From positions 1-6,535 of the forward strand of contig JANNRR010000165.1 in NCBI GenBank assembly GCA_031401675.1: a stretch of DNA of 6,535 nucleotides, read 5' to 3'. The stretch is from JANNRR01 sp031401675 (GTDB lineage: Bacteria; Pseudomonadota; Alphaproteobacteria; Rhodobacterales; Rhodobacteraceae). Position numbers and translations under genes: made by a program. Numbering within the stretch: position 1 is the first letter of the stretch; every line of letters starts with the position of its first letter. Under the pieces are notes generated by a model. The model had not been told where the DNA came from, ran no database searches, and worked only from the letters and a program-made list of their open reading frames with translations. Positions 1-6,505 of the stretch are shown piece after piece.

Positions 1-111
1 CTGCACAACGCAAAGCCGAAGCCCTTTGTCTGGAGCAAGACCGCCGATGACATCATCGCCCGCGAACGCCGTGCGCTTGATGCCCTCGATGAAATCAGGG
101 GAAATCGGTAA
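1..111 (+). CDS. IS630-family transposase, C-terminal fragment
   Basis: An open frame enters from the left edge and ends at TAA 109-111, giving 36 residues. It contains HNAKPKPFVWSKTADDIIA followed by an Arg/Ala/Leu-rich tail. The 'NxxPKPFxWxKxADDI' stretch is the usual C-terminal end of IS630/Tc1-mariner-type DDE transposases, just after the catalytic region, which lies outside the window. Only the tail is visible, so it cannot be told whether the gene upstream is intact. It reads towards the LysR gene, whose likely start is 40 bases further on. The family call rests on a short but characteristic motif. Confidence 0.75.
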   Translation: MHNAKPKPFVWSKTADDIIARERRALDALDEIRGNR

Positions 112-134
112 CAAGTGTCAGACTCGGAACACTA
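1..134 (+). mobile_element. Right end of an IS630-family insertion sequence (partial)
   Basis: The transposase tail is followed by a short non-coding stretch (112-134) ending at a TA dinucleotide in 'acactag' (133-134). IS630 elements insert at and duplicate TA, and their transposase genes usually stop within a few tens of bases of the end, so the boundary may lie here. The other inverted repeat is outside the window, so the exact end is inferred. Confidence 0.45.
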
Positions 135-140
135 GCAGCG

Positions 141-146
141 AAAGGA
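141..146 (+). promoter_or_regulatory. Ribosome binding site deciding the LysR start
   Basis: AAAGGA lies 5 bases before the GTG at 152. The alternative in-frame ATG at 146 overlaps this sequence and would have no usable spacing. The ATG at 26, far upstream in the same frame, lies inside the transposase gene. Confidence 0.55.
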
Positions 147-151
147 TGTCC

Positions 152-1102
152 GTGAGCAAATATCACCTGCCACCTCTGGACCTGTTTCACACCTTCGAGG
201 CGGTTGCCCGCCATCGCAGCTTCACGCTTGCGGCCGGAGAACTGAGTCTGACCCAAAGCGCGGTCAGCCGGCAGGTAAAGGCGCTTGAAGACACGCTGGG
301 TCTGCAGCTGTTTCGCCGCCTGCATCGCGCCATCGAGCTGACGGGCGAAGGGCAGCGGCTTTTCGAGTCGGTGACACGCGGGTTGGACGATGTCAGTGCC
401 TGCCTTGCAGCACTTGGCGCGGCGGCAAAGGCACCGCAGATCACGGTCTGCGCCTCGGTGGCCTTTGCGTGGTTCTGGCTGATGCCTCGGCTGGAGCGCT
501 TTGGTGCGCTGCAACCGGACGTTGACCTGCGGGTGCTGGCAACCGACCAGCCGGTTCTGCCCGGTGTGGGCGAAGTGGATGTGGCGATCCTGTTCGGGTC
601 TGGCCGATGGGAGAAGCTCGAAGCACAGCTTCTGTTCGGTGAACGGGTCTATCCGGTGTGCAGTCATGCCTATCAGCGCGACCATCCGGCGCTGCGGCGC
701 CCCGAGGATCTGCTGGACCAGACGCTGTTGCACCTCGAATACGGCAAGCAATCCTTCGGTGGGGAGGACTGGCGGACCTGGCTGTTGCGGGAGGGCGTCA
801 ACGGGCAGCCGGTGCGGCGCGGGCTGCGGTTCAATTCCTACCCCATGGTTTTGCAGGCGGCCGAGGCGGGTCATGGTGTGGCCCTGGGTTGGAGCTACAT
901 CACTGATCCGCTCTTGGCCGAGGGGCGGCTGGTCTGCCCGGTGGATCGCACCTTGGAAACCCTTGACGGCTATTACCTCTGCACATCCAAAGAGGCCGGT
1001 CAAACGCCGGGGATCGCGGTTTTTCGTGAGTGGATCAACTCAGAAGCTGCAGGGCAAGACGGCATTGGCATGATCAGCAGGAATGCAAAACATTCGAACT
1101 GA
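152..1102 (+). CDS. LysR-family transcriptional regulator (GcvA-like)
   Basis: This is a 316-residue LysR-type DNA-binding regulator, the normal length for the family. The N-terminal winged helix-turn-helix covers about residues 7-65: LPPLDLFHTFEAVARHRSF, then a recognition region with LTQSAVSRQVKALE at about residues 33-46. The effector-binding domain follows from about residue 90 to 300. The 'PPL..L..FEAVARH.SFT.AA.EL..TQ.AVSRQ' pattern is typical of the GcvA-like branch. The GTG at 152 was chosen for its Shine-Dalgarno spacing; ATG 146 would add two residues. It lies upstream of, and co-directional with, the MttB-family gene, not in the divergent arrangement usual for LysR regulators. Control of the downstream genes is inferred from proximity; the effector, perhaps a methylated amino acid, is unknown. 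Confidence 0.9.
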   Translation: MSKYHLPPLDLFHTFEAVARHRSFTLAAGELSLTQSAVSRQVKALEDTLGLQLFRRLHRAIELTGEGQRLFESVTRGLDDVSACLAALGAAAKAPQITVCASVAFAWFWLMPRLERFGALQPDVDLRVLATDQPVLPGVGEVDVAILFGSGRWEKLEAQLLFGERVYPVCSHAYQRDHPALRRPEDLLDQTLLHLEYGKQSFGGEDWRTWLLREGVNGQPVRRGLRFNSYPMVLQAAEAGHGVALGWSYITDPLLAEGRLVCPVDRTLETLDGYYLCTSKEAGQTPGIAVFREWINSEAAGQDGIGMISRNAKHSN

Positions 1103-1115
1103 TCGTTTGAACGAT
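1102..1115. promoter_or_regulatory. Perfect palindrome in the gap before the MttB gene, possible operator
   Basis: ATCGTT-TG-AACGAT is a perfect 6-bp inverted repeat with a 2-base centre. It begins at the last base of the LysR stop codon, and its right half overlaps a weak -35-like TTGAAC (1107-1112). No convincing -10 follows at 17-18 bases (ctaact/taactg at about 1130-1136). It lacks the classic LysR T-N11-A spacing, and with no T-run and such short arms it is not a good terminator. An operator role is inferred. Confidence 0.3.
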
Positions 1116-1163
1116 GTGGGATTGTGGTGCTAACTGAGGTCAAGGCGAGCTTTGGGGTCCTCC

Positions 1164-2726
1164 ATGTCCGAACGATTACTGACCGAACTTTCACCGCGCC
1201 GCGCTGGAAGGCGTAGCCGTGTCGAAGCCGCCCTGCCACCGTCGCCGGTGCCGGCCGGGATGGTCGGAGGCCGCTATAAACCCCTGACCGATTCCGAGAT
1301 CCTGCAGATCCACGATCTGGTGCTGCGACTGCTCGAAGACCTTGGACTGTCGCAACTGACCCCGAGCCTTGAGGCACGGGCAGTGGCGGCAGGGTGCCGA
1401 GTGGACGGCGACGGTCGGTTGCGCTTTCCCCGCGCGCTGGTCGAGGACGTGATCGCCCGCACCCGCCGCAAGTTCACACTGCACGGCATTGACCCTGCGC
1501 ATGATATCGAGATCGGCGGGCGGCGGGTGCACACCGGCACCGGCGGGGCGGCCCCCACGATCATGGACTTTAAGACCGGACGCTACCGCGAAAGCACGGT
1601 GGCTGATCTTTACGACGTTGCTCGGCTGGTCGACCGGTTGGACAATATCCACTGGTATCACCGCTCGCTGGTGGCGCGCGATGCCAAGACCATCCTCGAC
1701 CTCGACATGAACACCACTTACGCCTGCCTGTCGGGCACGACAAAGTCCATCGCCGTCAGCTATACCGACAGCGCCTCGGTCCGCGCGGTGCAGCCGATGC
1801 TTGACGCCGTGGCGGGCGGCGAAGGCAAGCATCGCGAACGCCCGTTCTGCACTGCGGTGTGCTGCCATGTCGTGCCGCCGATGCGCTTTGCCACCGAAAG
1901 TTGCGAAGCGCTGGAGGCCGCCGTTCTGGCCGGCATGCCGATCCTTCTGGTATCCGCCGGTCAGGCCGGGGCGACGGCGCCCGCCGCCTTGGCCGGGGCG
2001 GTGGCGCAGGCCTGCGCCGAGGTGCTGGCGGGGTTGATCCTGTGCCACATCATCGACCCCGAGTGCCGCGGCATCTTTGCCGCCTGGCCCTTTGTGTCCG
2101 ACCTGCGCACCGGGGCGATGTCGGGCGGGTCTGGCGAACAGGCGCTGTTGTCCGCCGCCTGCGCCCAGATGGCGAATTTCTACGACCTGCCCAACTCCGT
2201 TCCTGCGGGCATGACCGACAGCAAGCTGCCGGATGCTCAAAGCGGCGGCGAGAAGGGCTATACCGTGTCTCTTGCCGCGCAGGCAGGTGCCACAATGATC
2301 CACGAATGCGCGGGCATGCAGGGTTCGCTCATGGGAACGACGTTCGAAGGCTATGTCATCGACAACGACCTTCTGGGGGCGATCCTGCGCACTGTGAAGG
2401 GAATCGAAGTCAGCGAAGACACTTTGAACTTCGAGGTGATCCGCGACACGGTGATGGGCGTGGGCCATTACCTTGGCCATGCCCAGACTTTCGCACGGAT
2501 GAAGACCGACTACGTCTATCCCGAAATCGCCGACCGCCGCAGCATCAGCGAATGGCAGGACGCCGGGGCTCGGGACACGCGCGATGTGGCGCGCGACCGG
2601 GTGCGCAAGATTCTGGCCGAGCATTACCCGCGCCATATCGGCGAGGATGTCGATGCGGCGATCCGGGCCAGTTACAACATCATCCTGCCGCGCGAACGGA
2701 TGCAGGCGGGCAACGGCGCTTGGTAG
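1164..2726 (+). CDS. MttB-family (trimethylamine methyltransferase-like) methyltransferase, non-pyrrolysine
   Basis: This 520-residue protein belongs to the trimethylamine methyltransferase family (MttB/MtgB superfamily), at about the family's usual length. An Arg-rich leader (1-35), common in alphaproteobacterial members, precedes the barrel domain. Recognisable blocks include GTGGAAPTIMDFKTGRYR (125-142), GMPILLVSAGQAGATAPA (257-274), GGSGEQALLSAACAQMANFY (321-340) and GMTDSKLPDAQSGGEKGY (349-366). No in-frame TAG occurs before the terminal one, so it is the pyrrolysine-less class, characterised members of which (e.g. MtgB) demethylate glycine betaine to a corrinoid protein. Start ATG 1164 has only a weak GGGG (1154-1157) ahead; an in-frame TTG at 1152 preceded by AAGG would add four residues. 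It is followed after 11 bases by the dimethylglycine dehydrogenase-like gene, pointing to successive demethylation. The substrate (glycine betaine, trimethylamine, carnitine-like or other) cannot be read from sequence, and no corrinoid partner is encoded here. Confidence 0.9.
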   Translation: MSERLLTELSPRRAGRRSRVEAALPPSPVPAGMVGGRYKPLTDSEILQIHDLVLRLLEDLGLSQLTPSLEARAVAAGCRVDGDGRLRFPRALVEDVIARTRRKFTLHGIDPAHDIEIGGRRVHTGTGGAAPTIMDFKTGRYRESTVADLYDVARLVDRLDNIHWYHRSLVARDAKTILDLDMNTTYACLSGTTKSIAVSYTDSASVRAVQPMLDAVAGGEGKHRERPFCTAVCCHVVPPMRFATESCEALEAAVLAGMPILLVSAGQAGATAPAALAGAVAQACAEVLAGLILCHIIDPECRGIFAAWPFVSDLRTGAMSGGSGEQALLSAACAQMANFYDLPNSVPAGMTDSKLPDAQSGGEKGYTVSLAAQAGATMIHECAGMQGSLMGTTFEGYVIDNDLLGAILRTVKGIEVSEDTLNFEVIRDTVMGVGHYLGHAQTFARMKTDYVYPEIADRRSISEWQDAGARDTRDVARDRVRKILAEHYPRHIGEDVDAAIRASYNIILPRERMQAGNGAW

Positions 2727-2732
2727 GGGGGA
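2725..2732 (+). promoter_or_regulatory. Ribosome binding site overlapping the MttB stop codon
   Basis: AGGGGGGA begins inside the TAG stop of the MttB-family gene and sits 5 bases before ATG 2738. It fixes the start of the dehydrogenase gene and suggests translational coupling of the two genes. Confidence 0.65.
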
Positions 2733-2737
2733 CGGCC

Positions 2738-5149
2738 ATGCAAAGCCAGGCCAAGGTGGTGATCATCGGCGGTGGCATGATGGGGGTGGGTCTGGCCTAT
2801 CACCTTCCCGAAGCGGGCTGGACGGACGTGCTGCTGATCGAGAAGGCCGAGTTGACCAGCGGTTCGACCTGGCATGCCGCCGGACAATGCCCCTCGTTCA
2901 TCGGCAATTACAATATGGCCAAGATCCACCACTACAGCAATACGCTCTACCCGAGGTTGGAGAAGCTGACCGGCCATCCGACCGGCTGGCACGGCTGCGG
3001 CGGTATCCGTATCGCGACCACACCCGAGGAGGTGGACTGGTTCCGCCATGTGCAGGGCTTTGCCGCCAACGTCGGATTTGCTATGGAGATCATCGGCCCC
3101 GACCGCATCCGCGAATTGAACCCCTGGCTTCAGGTTGATGGCATCCTTGCCGGGGCTCATACCACAATGGACGGCCATGTTGACCCGTCCAGCGCCTGCA
3201 ATTCCATGGCCGCCGGCGCGCGGCAACTGGGTGCAACCATTGTCCGCCACACGCGCGTGACCGGCATCACCCGGCTGCCTTCGGGCGAGTTTCGCGTTGA
3301 AACCGAACAGGGCGCGGTCATTTGCGAACATGTCGTCAACGCCGCTGGCTGCTATGCGCGCGAGGTCGGCAAATGGCTGGGCGTGGACACTCCGATCACC
3401 AACATGGAACATCAGTATCTGGTGACCGAGCCTTTGGCCGAATTCAAGGACAGCCTGATCGAACTGCCGGTCATGCGCGACCCGCAGACCGCAGGCTATT
3501 ACCGGCAAGAGCAGAAGGCGGGTCTTGTCGGTATCTATGAACATACCGGCGCAAAAGAGGCCTGGGCGGCGCGAGGCGGCTGGCCGGAATGGTCGAGCGA
3601 GAACGAGTTGTTTGAGGGCGACCTTGACCGCATCGCCCCCTGGCTGGAAAAGGCGCTGGACCGGATGCCGATCTTCGCCAATGCGGGCATCAAGCGCATC
3701 ATCAACGGCGCCATCCCGCACACGCCCGACGGCAACCCGCTGGTCGGGCCGATGCCGGGGGTGCCGAACGCCTGGCAATGCTGCGGGTCCCCCATCGGCA
3801 TTGCCCAAGGCGCGGGCTGCGGCAAGTATCTGGCGCAATGGATGATCCACGGCGATGCCGATATCAACATGGGCTCGGTCGATCCCCGCCGGTTCGGTGC
3901 CTATGCCGATCAGAACTACACTCGCGCCAAAAGCTTTGACGACTACGAAAACATGTTCGAAACCCCCTTGCCGGGGCGCGAGGTTCAGGCCGGTCGCCCC
4001 CGTCGCGTGACCCCGCTTTACCAGATGCTGAAATCCAAGGGCGCGGTGATGACCGAAGTTTATGGTTGGGAGCGGCCGAAATACTTTGCCCCCGCAGGTT
4101 TTGTCGAAAAGCTGCAATTCCGCCGCACCAACACATTCGATCTGGTCGCCGCCGAATGCCGCGCCGTGCGCGAGCGGGTGGGGATCATGGACCTGACGAG
4201 TTTTGCAAAGTTCGATGTGACCGGACCGGGCGCCGAGGCGCTTCTGGATCGGCTGACCGCCAACCGCCTGCCGAAAAGGCTGGGCGGCATCGGGCTGACA
4301 CAGGTGCTGTCGGACAAGGGCCGGATCCTTGGTGAATGGACTATCACCCGCTTTAGTCCCGACCACTTTTACGTTCTGACCGGCGCAGGCTCCGAGGAGC
4401 AAGCGCGCGACGATCTGACCTTCGCGGCTGGGTCGGATGTGACGATCACCAATGTCACTGACGCCTTCGGCATGCTTGTCGTCGCCGGTCCGAAATCGCG
4501 CGAGGTTTTGTCCGGGCTGACCGACACCGACATGTCGAACGCTGCCTTCCGCTGGCTGTCGGCGCAGGAAATCAGCATTGCGGGTATTCGCGTCCGCGCT
4601 CTGCGGGTCACCTATGTCGGCGAACTTGGCTGGGAAATCCATGCGCCGATGGCCGATCTCGCGCGGCTTTACGCGGCGATCTGGGGTGCAGGCCAGCCCC
4701 ACAGCATCGCCGATTTCGGCGTCCTGTCGGTCAATTCGCTGCGCATGGAAAAGGGATATCGCGGATACGGGTCAGAATTGACCAACGAGATCACCCTGAT
4801 CGAGGCCGACTGCACCCGCTTTTATGTCCCCGACAAGGGCGATTTCCGGGGTCGCACTGCGACCGAGGCCGTGCGGGCTGCGGGCGTCACAACCTCGCTG
4901 GTCTATGGCGAGATCGCCGCCACCGACTGCGACATCCATGGCGGCGAGGCGGTGATGCAGGGCGACCGCGTGGTCGGCGTCTGCACCTCCGGCGGCTATG
5001 GCCACGGCACCGGCAAGAGCCTGACTTTTGCCTACATCCAGCCCGGCATGACCGAGAGGCTGGACGTGGTCGTTTTGGGCGAACGCCGCAAGTTGACCCT
5101 GCTGGCTGAACCCGCCTGGGACCCGGACAATGCGCGACAAAGAGCCTGA
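2738..5149 (+). CDS. Dimethylglycine/sarcosine dehydrogenase-like flavoprotein fused to a GcvT folate domain
   Basis: This 803-residue protein, typical in length for the DMGDH/SARDH/DMGO family, oxidatively demethylates N-methylated amino acids and transfers the one-carbon unit to tetrahydrofolate. The N-terminal FAD domain has the dinucleotide fold (GGGMMG, 11-16) and STWHAAG (43-49), whose His46 matches the family's covalent flavin attachment site. EHQY (224-227) and YYRQE (254-258) fall where the active-site His and Tyr of this family lie. A linker (FAO_M-like, about 380-435) joins the GcvT domain (about 440-800), whose YVGELGWE (626-633) keeps the Tyr and Glu that contact folate in dimethylglycine oxidase. 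The Asp of the folate site appears replaced by Glu533 (LGEWTITR). No signal peptide is seen, so it is cytoplasmic. Start ATG 2738 has a strong ribosome site; the frame is also open upstream through the MttB gene, by chance. Dimethylglycine or sarcosine is the likely substrate, but many paralogues are unassigned. Confidence 0.9.
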   Translation: MQSQAKVVIIGGGMMGVGLAYHLPEAGWTDVLLIEKAELTSGSTWHAAGQCPSFIGNYNMAKIHHYSNTLYPRLEKLTGHPTGWHGCGGIRIATTPEEVDWFRHVQGFAANVGFAMEIIGPDRIRELNPWLQVDGILAGAHTTMDGHVDPSSACNSMAAGARQLGATIVRHTRVTGITRLPSGEFRVETEQGAVICEHVVNAAGCYAREVGKWLGVDTPITNMEHQYLVTEPLAEFKDSLIELPVMRDPQTAGYYRQEQKAGLVGIYEHTGAKEAWAARGGWPEWSSENELFEGDLDRIAPWLEKALDRMPIFANAGIKRIINGAIPHTPDGNPLVGPMPGVPNAWQCCGSPIGIAQGAGCGKYLAQWMIHGDADINMGSVDPRRFGAYADQNYTRAKSFDDYENMFETPLPGREVQAGRPRRVTPLYQMLKSKGAVMTEVYGWERPKYFAPAGFVEKLQFRRTNTFDLVAAECRAVRERVGIMDLTSFAKFDVTGPGAEALLDRLTANRLPKRLGGIGLTQVLSDKGRILGEWTITRFSPDHFYVLTGAGSEEQARDDLTFAAGSDVTITNVTDAFGMLVVAGPKSREVLSGLTDTDMSNAAFRWLSAQEISIAGIRVRALRVTYVGELGWEIHAPMADLARLYAAIWGAGQPHSIADFGVLSVNSLRMEKGYRGYGSELTNEITLIEADCTRFYVPDKGDFRGRTATEAVRAAGVTTSLVYGEIAATDCDIHGGEAVMQGDRVVGVCTSGGYGHGTGKSLTFAYIQPGMTERLDVVVLGERRKLTLLAEPAWDPDNARQRA

Positions 5150-5178
5150 GGCCAGACCAGCGGACAACTAACCCATTC

Positions 5179-5183
5179 GGGAG
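5179..5183 (+). promoter_or_regulatory. Ribosome binding site of the oxidoreductase gene
   Basis: GGGAG lies 6 bases before ATG 5190. It favours this start over the internal ATG at 5241 (MKAVV, the usual N-terminus of shorter family members), which has no clear site. Confidence 0.55.
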
Positions 5184-5189
5184 ATTGCG

Positions 5190-6311
5190 ATGAGCGACGC
5201 AGCACTGGGCCGTCTCAGGCCCTTGAACGGCCAACCGACCATGAAAGCTGTCGTGACTATGGGAAACGGCGGCTACGAGCAACTCGTCTATTGCGATGTC
5301 GCGCGCCCTACCCCCGGGCAGACCGAAGTGCTTGTTCAAGTGCGCGCCGCAGGCATGAACAATACCGAGATCAACACGCGTCTGGGATGGTATTCATCCT
5401 CTGTCAAGAAAAGCACGGAAGAGGCCGCAGAGACCGAGCAAATCGAACCGACCCCAAAGGCGGATGGCGGCTGGAATGCGGCAACTCCCTTTCCGTTCAT
5501 CCAGGGCACGGATTGTTGCGGGACCGTTGCCGAGGTCGGCAACGTAACAAACCGGCACCTTCTTGGGCAGCGTGTCCTTGTCCGCGCTTGTATGCGGCCG
5601 GACGGGTTCTCCTCTCCCGAAAACATCTGGATGGGGTCAGACTTCGATGGTGCCTTTGCCCAGTTCGTCAAGGTTCCGGCATCCGAAGCCTTCCTGGTGA
5701 ACTGCGATTGGAACGATGCCGAACTCGCCACCTTTCCCTGCGCCTATGGCACCGCTGAAAACATGATCCAACGCGCGGGTGTTCGGAAAGGTATGTGCGT
5801 ACTTGTGGCTGGAGCCTCCGGTGGCGTCGGCTCTGCCGCCGTTCAGCTGGCAAAGAGGCGCGGCGCACATGTGATCGGCATAACCACACCTGCGAAGATG
5901 GATGATGTGCGGGCAGCAGGAGCGGATGATGTCATCGAACGTGGCACCAATCCGGTCGAGGCGTTGGGCAGTGATTCCGTGGACGTTGTGGTCGACAACG
6001 TCGCCGGGGCTAGGTTCGGCGCGATGCTGAAGGTCCTTCGGCGCAACGGAACATATGTCTCGTCCGGTGCGATAAGCGGGCCAATCGTCGAACTCGACAT
6101 GCGGGTGTTCTACCTGAAGGACTTGACCCTTATCGGCTGCACGGGATGGGACGAGCCGGTGTTCCCCAACCTGATTTCCTACATCGAGCGCGGCGAAATC
6201 CGCCCGCTTCTAGCCGGGACCTATCCGCTTGAAAAGATCGCCACCGCGCAGCAGGAATTCCTGAAGAAATCGCATGTTGGCAGTTTTGTTCTGATCCCGC
6301 CTCGGATCTGA
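5190..6311 (+). CDS. Medium-chain NAD(P)-dependent oxidoreductase (zinc-less, quinone oxidoreductase-like)
   Basis: This 373-residue protein is a medium-chain dehydrogenase/reductase. The GroES-like N-terminal domain begins at MKAVV (18-22) and includes AAGMNNTEINTR (53-64) and GTDCCGTVAEVG (106-117). The nucleotide-binding fold follows, with VAGASGGVGSAAVQLAKRRG (206-225). No acidic residue is obvious at the end of the second strand (GITTPAK), so NADPH is plausible. The catalytic zinc cysteine position reads NNTE and there is no four-Cys structural zinc lobe, so it is QOR-like. A polar insertion (about 70-97, STEEAAETEQIEPTPKADGG) and a 17-residue leader make it longer than a plain QOR. The gap after the flavoprotein gene is 40 bases with no terminator, so it may be co-transcribed. 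Its substrate is unknown, and a role in methylamine breakdown rests on position alone. It seems somewhat less GC-rich than the two genes before it. Confidence 0.85.
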   Translation: MSDAALGRLRPLNGQPTMKAVVTMGNGGYEQLVYCDVARPTPGQTEVLVQVRAAGMNNTEINTRLGWYSSSVKKSTEEAAETEQIEPTPKADGGWNAATPFPFIQGTDCCGTVAEVGNVTNRHLLGQRVLVRACMRPDGFSSPENIWMGSDFDGAFAQFVKVPASEAFLVNCDWNDAELATFPCAYGTAENMIQRAGVRKGMCVLVAGASGGVGSAAVQLAKRRGAHVIGITTPAKMDDVRAAGADDVIERGTNPVEALGSDSVDVVVDNVAGARFGAMLKVLRRNGTYVSSGAISGPIVELDMRVFYLKDLTLIGCTGWDEPVFPNLISYIERGEIRPLLAGTYPLEKIATAQQEFLKKSHVGSFVLIPPRI

Positions 6312-6313
6312 GG

Positions 6314-6331
6314 GGCGTTGTTGCGTACCTG
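6314..6331. repeat. Probable terminal inverted repeat of the IS5-family element
   Basis: GGCGTTGTTGCGTACCTG starts three bases after the oxidoreductase stop codon. Its first ten bases differ at one position from the IS903 terminal repeat (GGCTTTGTTG), as recalled. It lies outside the 3' end of the transposase fragment, where such a repeat is expected. The partner repeat is outside the window. Confidence 0.5.
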
Positions 6332-6367
6332 ACGTTTGATGCGTGACCTCCCCTTTCCCCACGGCTC

Positions 6368-6505
6368 TCAGGCCATGCGGACGATCTCGGTTGGGCCGAG
6401 TGCGTTGAAGCGGTTGATGAGGGCGACGCGGATCTGGATTTCGGCGGTTTGGCTGTCGGGGTGTCTTGCCGCGATGCGTTCTCCGAAGGATTTGAGGCAG
6501 CGCAT
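6368..6505 (-). pseudogene. IS5-family transposase, C-terminal remnant
   Basis: On the minus strand the frame ending at TGA 6370-6368 reads MRCLKSFGERIAAR, then a Gln/Thr/Ala stretch and IQIRVALINRFNALG. This matches the C-terminal tail of IS5/IS903-group transposases ('M.C.K..G.R...RD.DRQ.AE...R.A..N....LG'). The frame stays open to the window edge (6535), but the residues before the Met at 6503-6505 are DPGDRFPGDW. Measured back from the Lys of MRCLK, the family's Y-(2)-R-(3)-E-(6)-K/R signature would need Tyr, Arg and the catalytic Glu; Asp, Asp and Gly stand there instead. Neither other frame restores it. The fragment is therefore probably truncated and inactive, though the window edge limits certainty. 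Confidence 0.6.

Larger units (their letters stand above)
6314..6505 (-). mobile_element. End fragment of an IS5-family (IS903-like) insertion sequence
   Basis: The element consists of the probable inverted repeat, about 36 bases of non-coding DNA, and the transposase C-terminus reading leftward. The family resemblance ends at about 6505; the last 30 bases of the window (6506-6535) do not look like the preceding part of such a transposase. Confidence 0.6.

Noticed and set aside
95..1003. Antisense open frame (302 residues) opposite the LysR gene.
   Set aside because: It is a shadow frame; the LysR helix-turn-helix is unmistakable on the other strand.
1191..2636. Long antisense open frame (481 residues) opposite the MttB-family gene.
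   Set aside because: It is His/Gly/Arg-rich with no domain pattern and explained by codon bias of the sense gene.
2724..2726. The TAG at the end of the MttB-family gene as a possible pyrrolysine codon with readthrough.
   Set aside because: It lies at the very C-terminus, not in the interior of the barrel where MttB pyrrolysine occurs; readthrough would run straight into the next gene's ribosome site, and no pyl genes are seen.
1859..2737. The dehydrogenase frame is open for about 880 bases upstream, across the MttB-family gene, suggesting a much longer protein.
   Set aside because: The upstream translation is an Arg/Gly-rich shadow of the MttB gene in another frame. The strong ribosome site before ATG 2738 and the family-typical N-terminus (VVIIGGGMMG) fix the real start.
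2672..4702. Long antisense open frame (676 residues) opposite the dehydrogenase gene.
   Set aside because: It is a high-GC shadow with no recognisable domain, and the sense strand carries a clear conserved protein.
5150..5189. Possible terminator between the flavoprotein and oxidoreductase genes.
   Set aside because: No stable hairpin followed by a T-run is visible; only short GGCC-type repeats occur.
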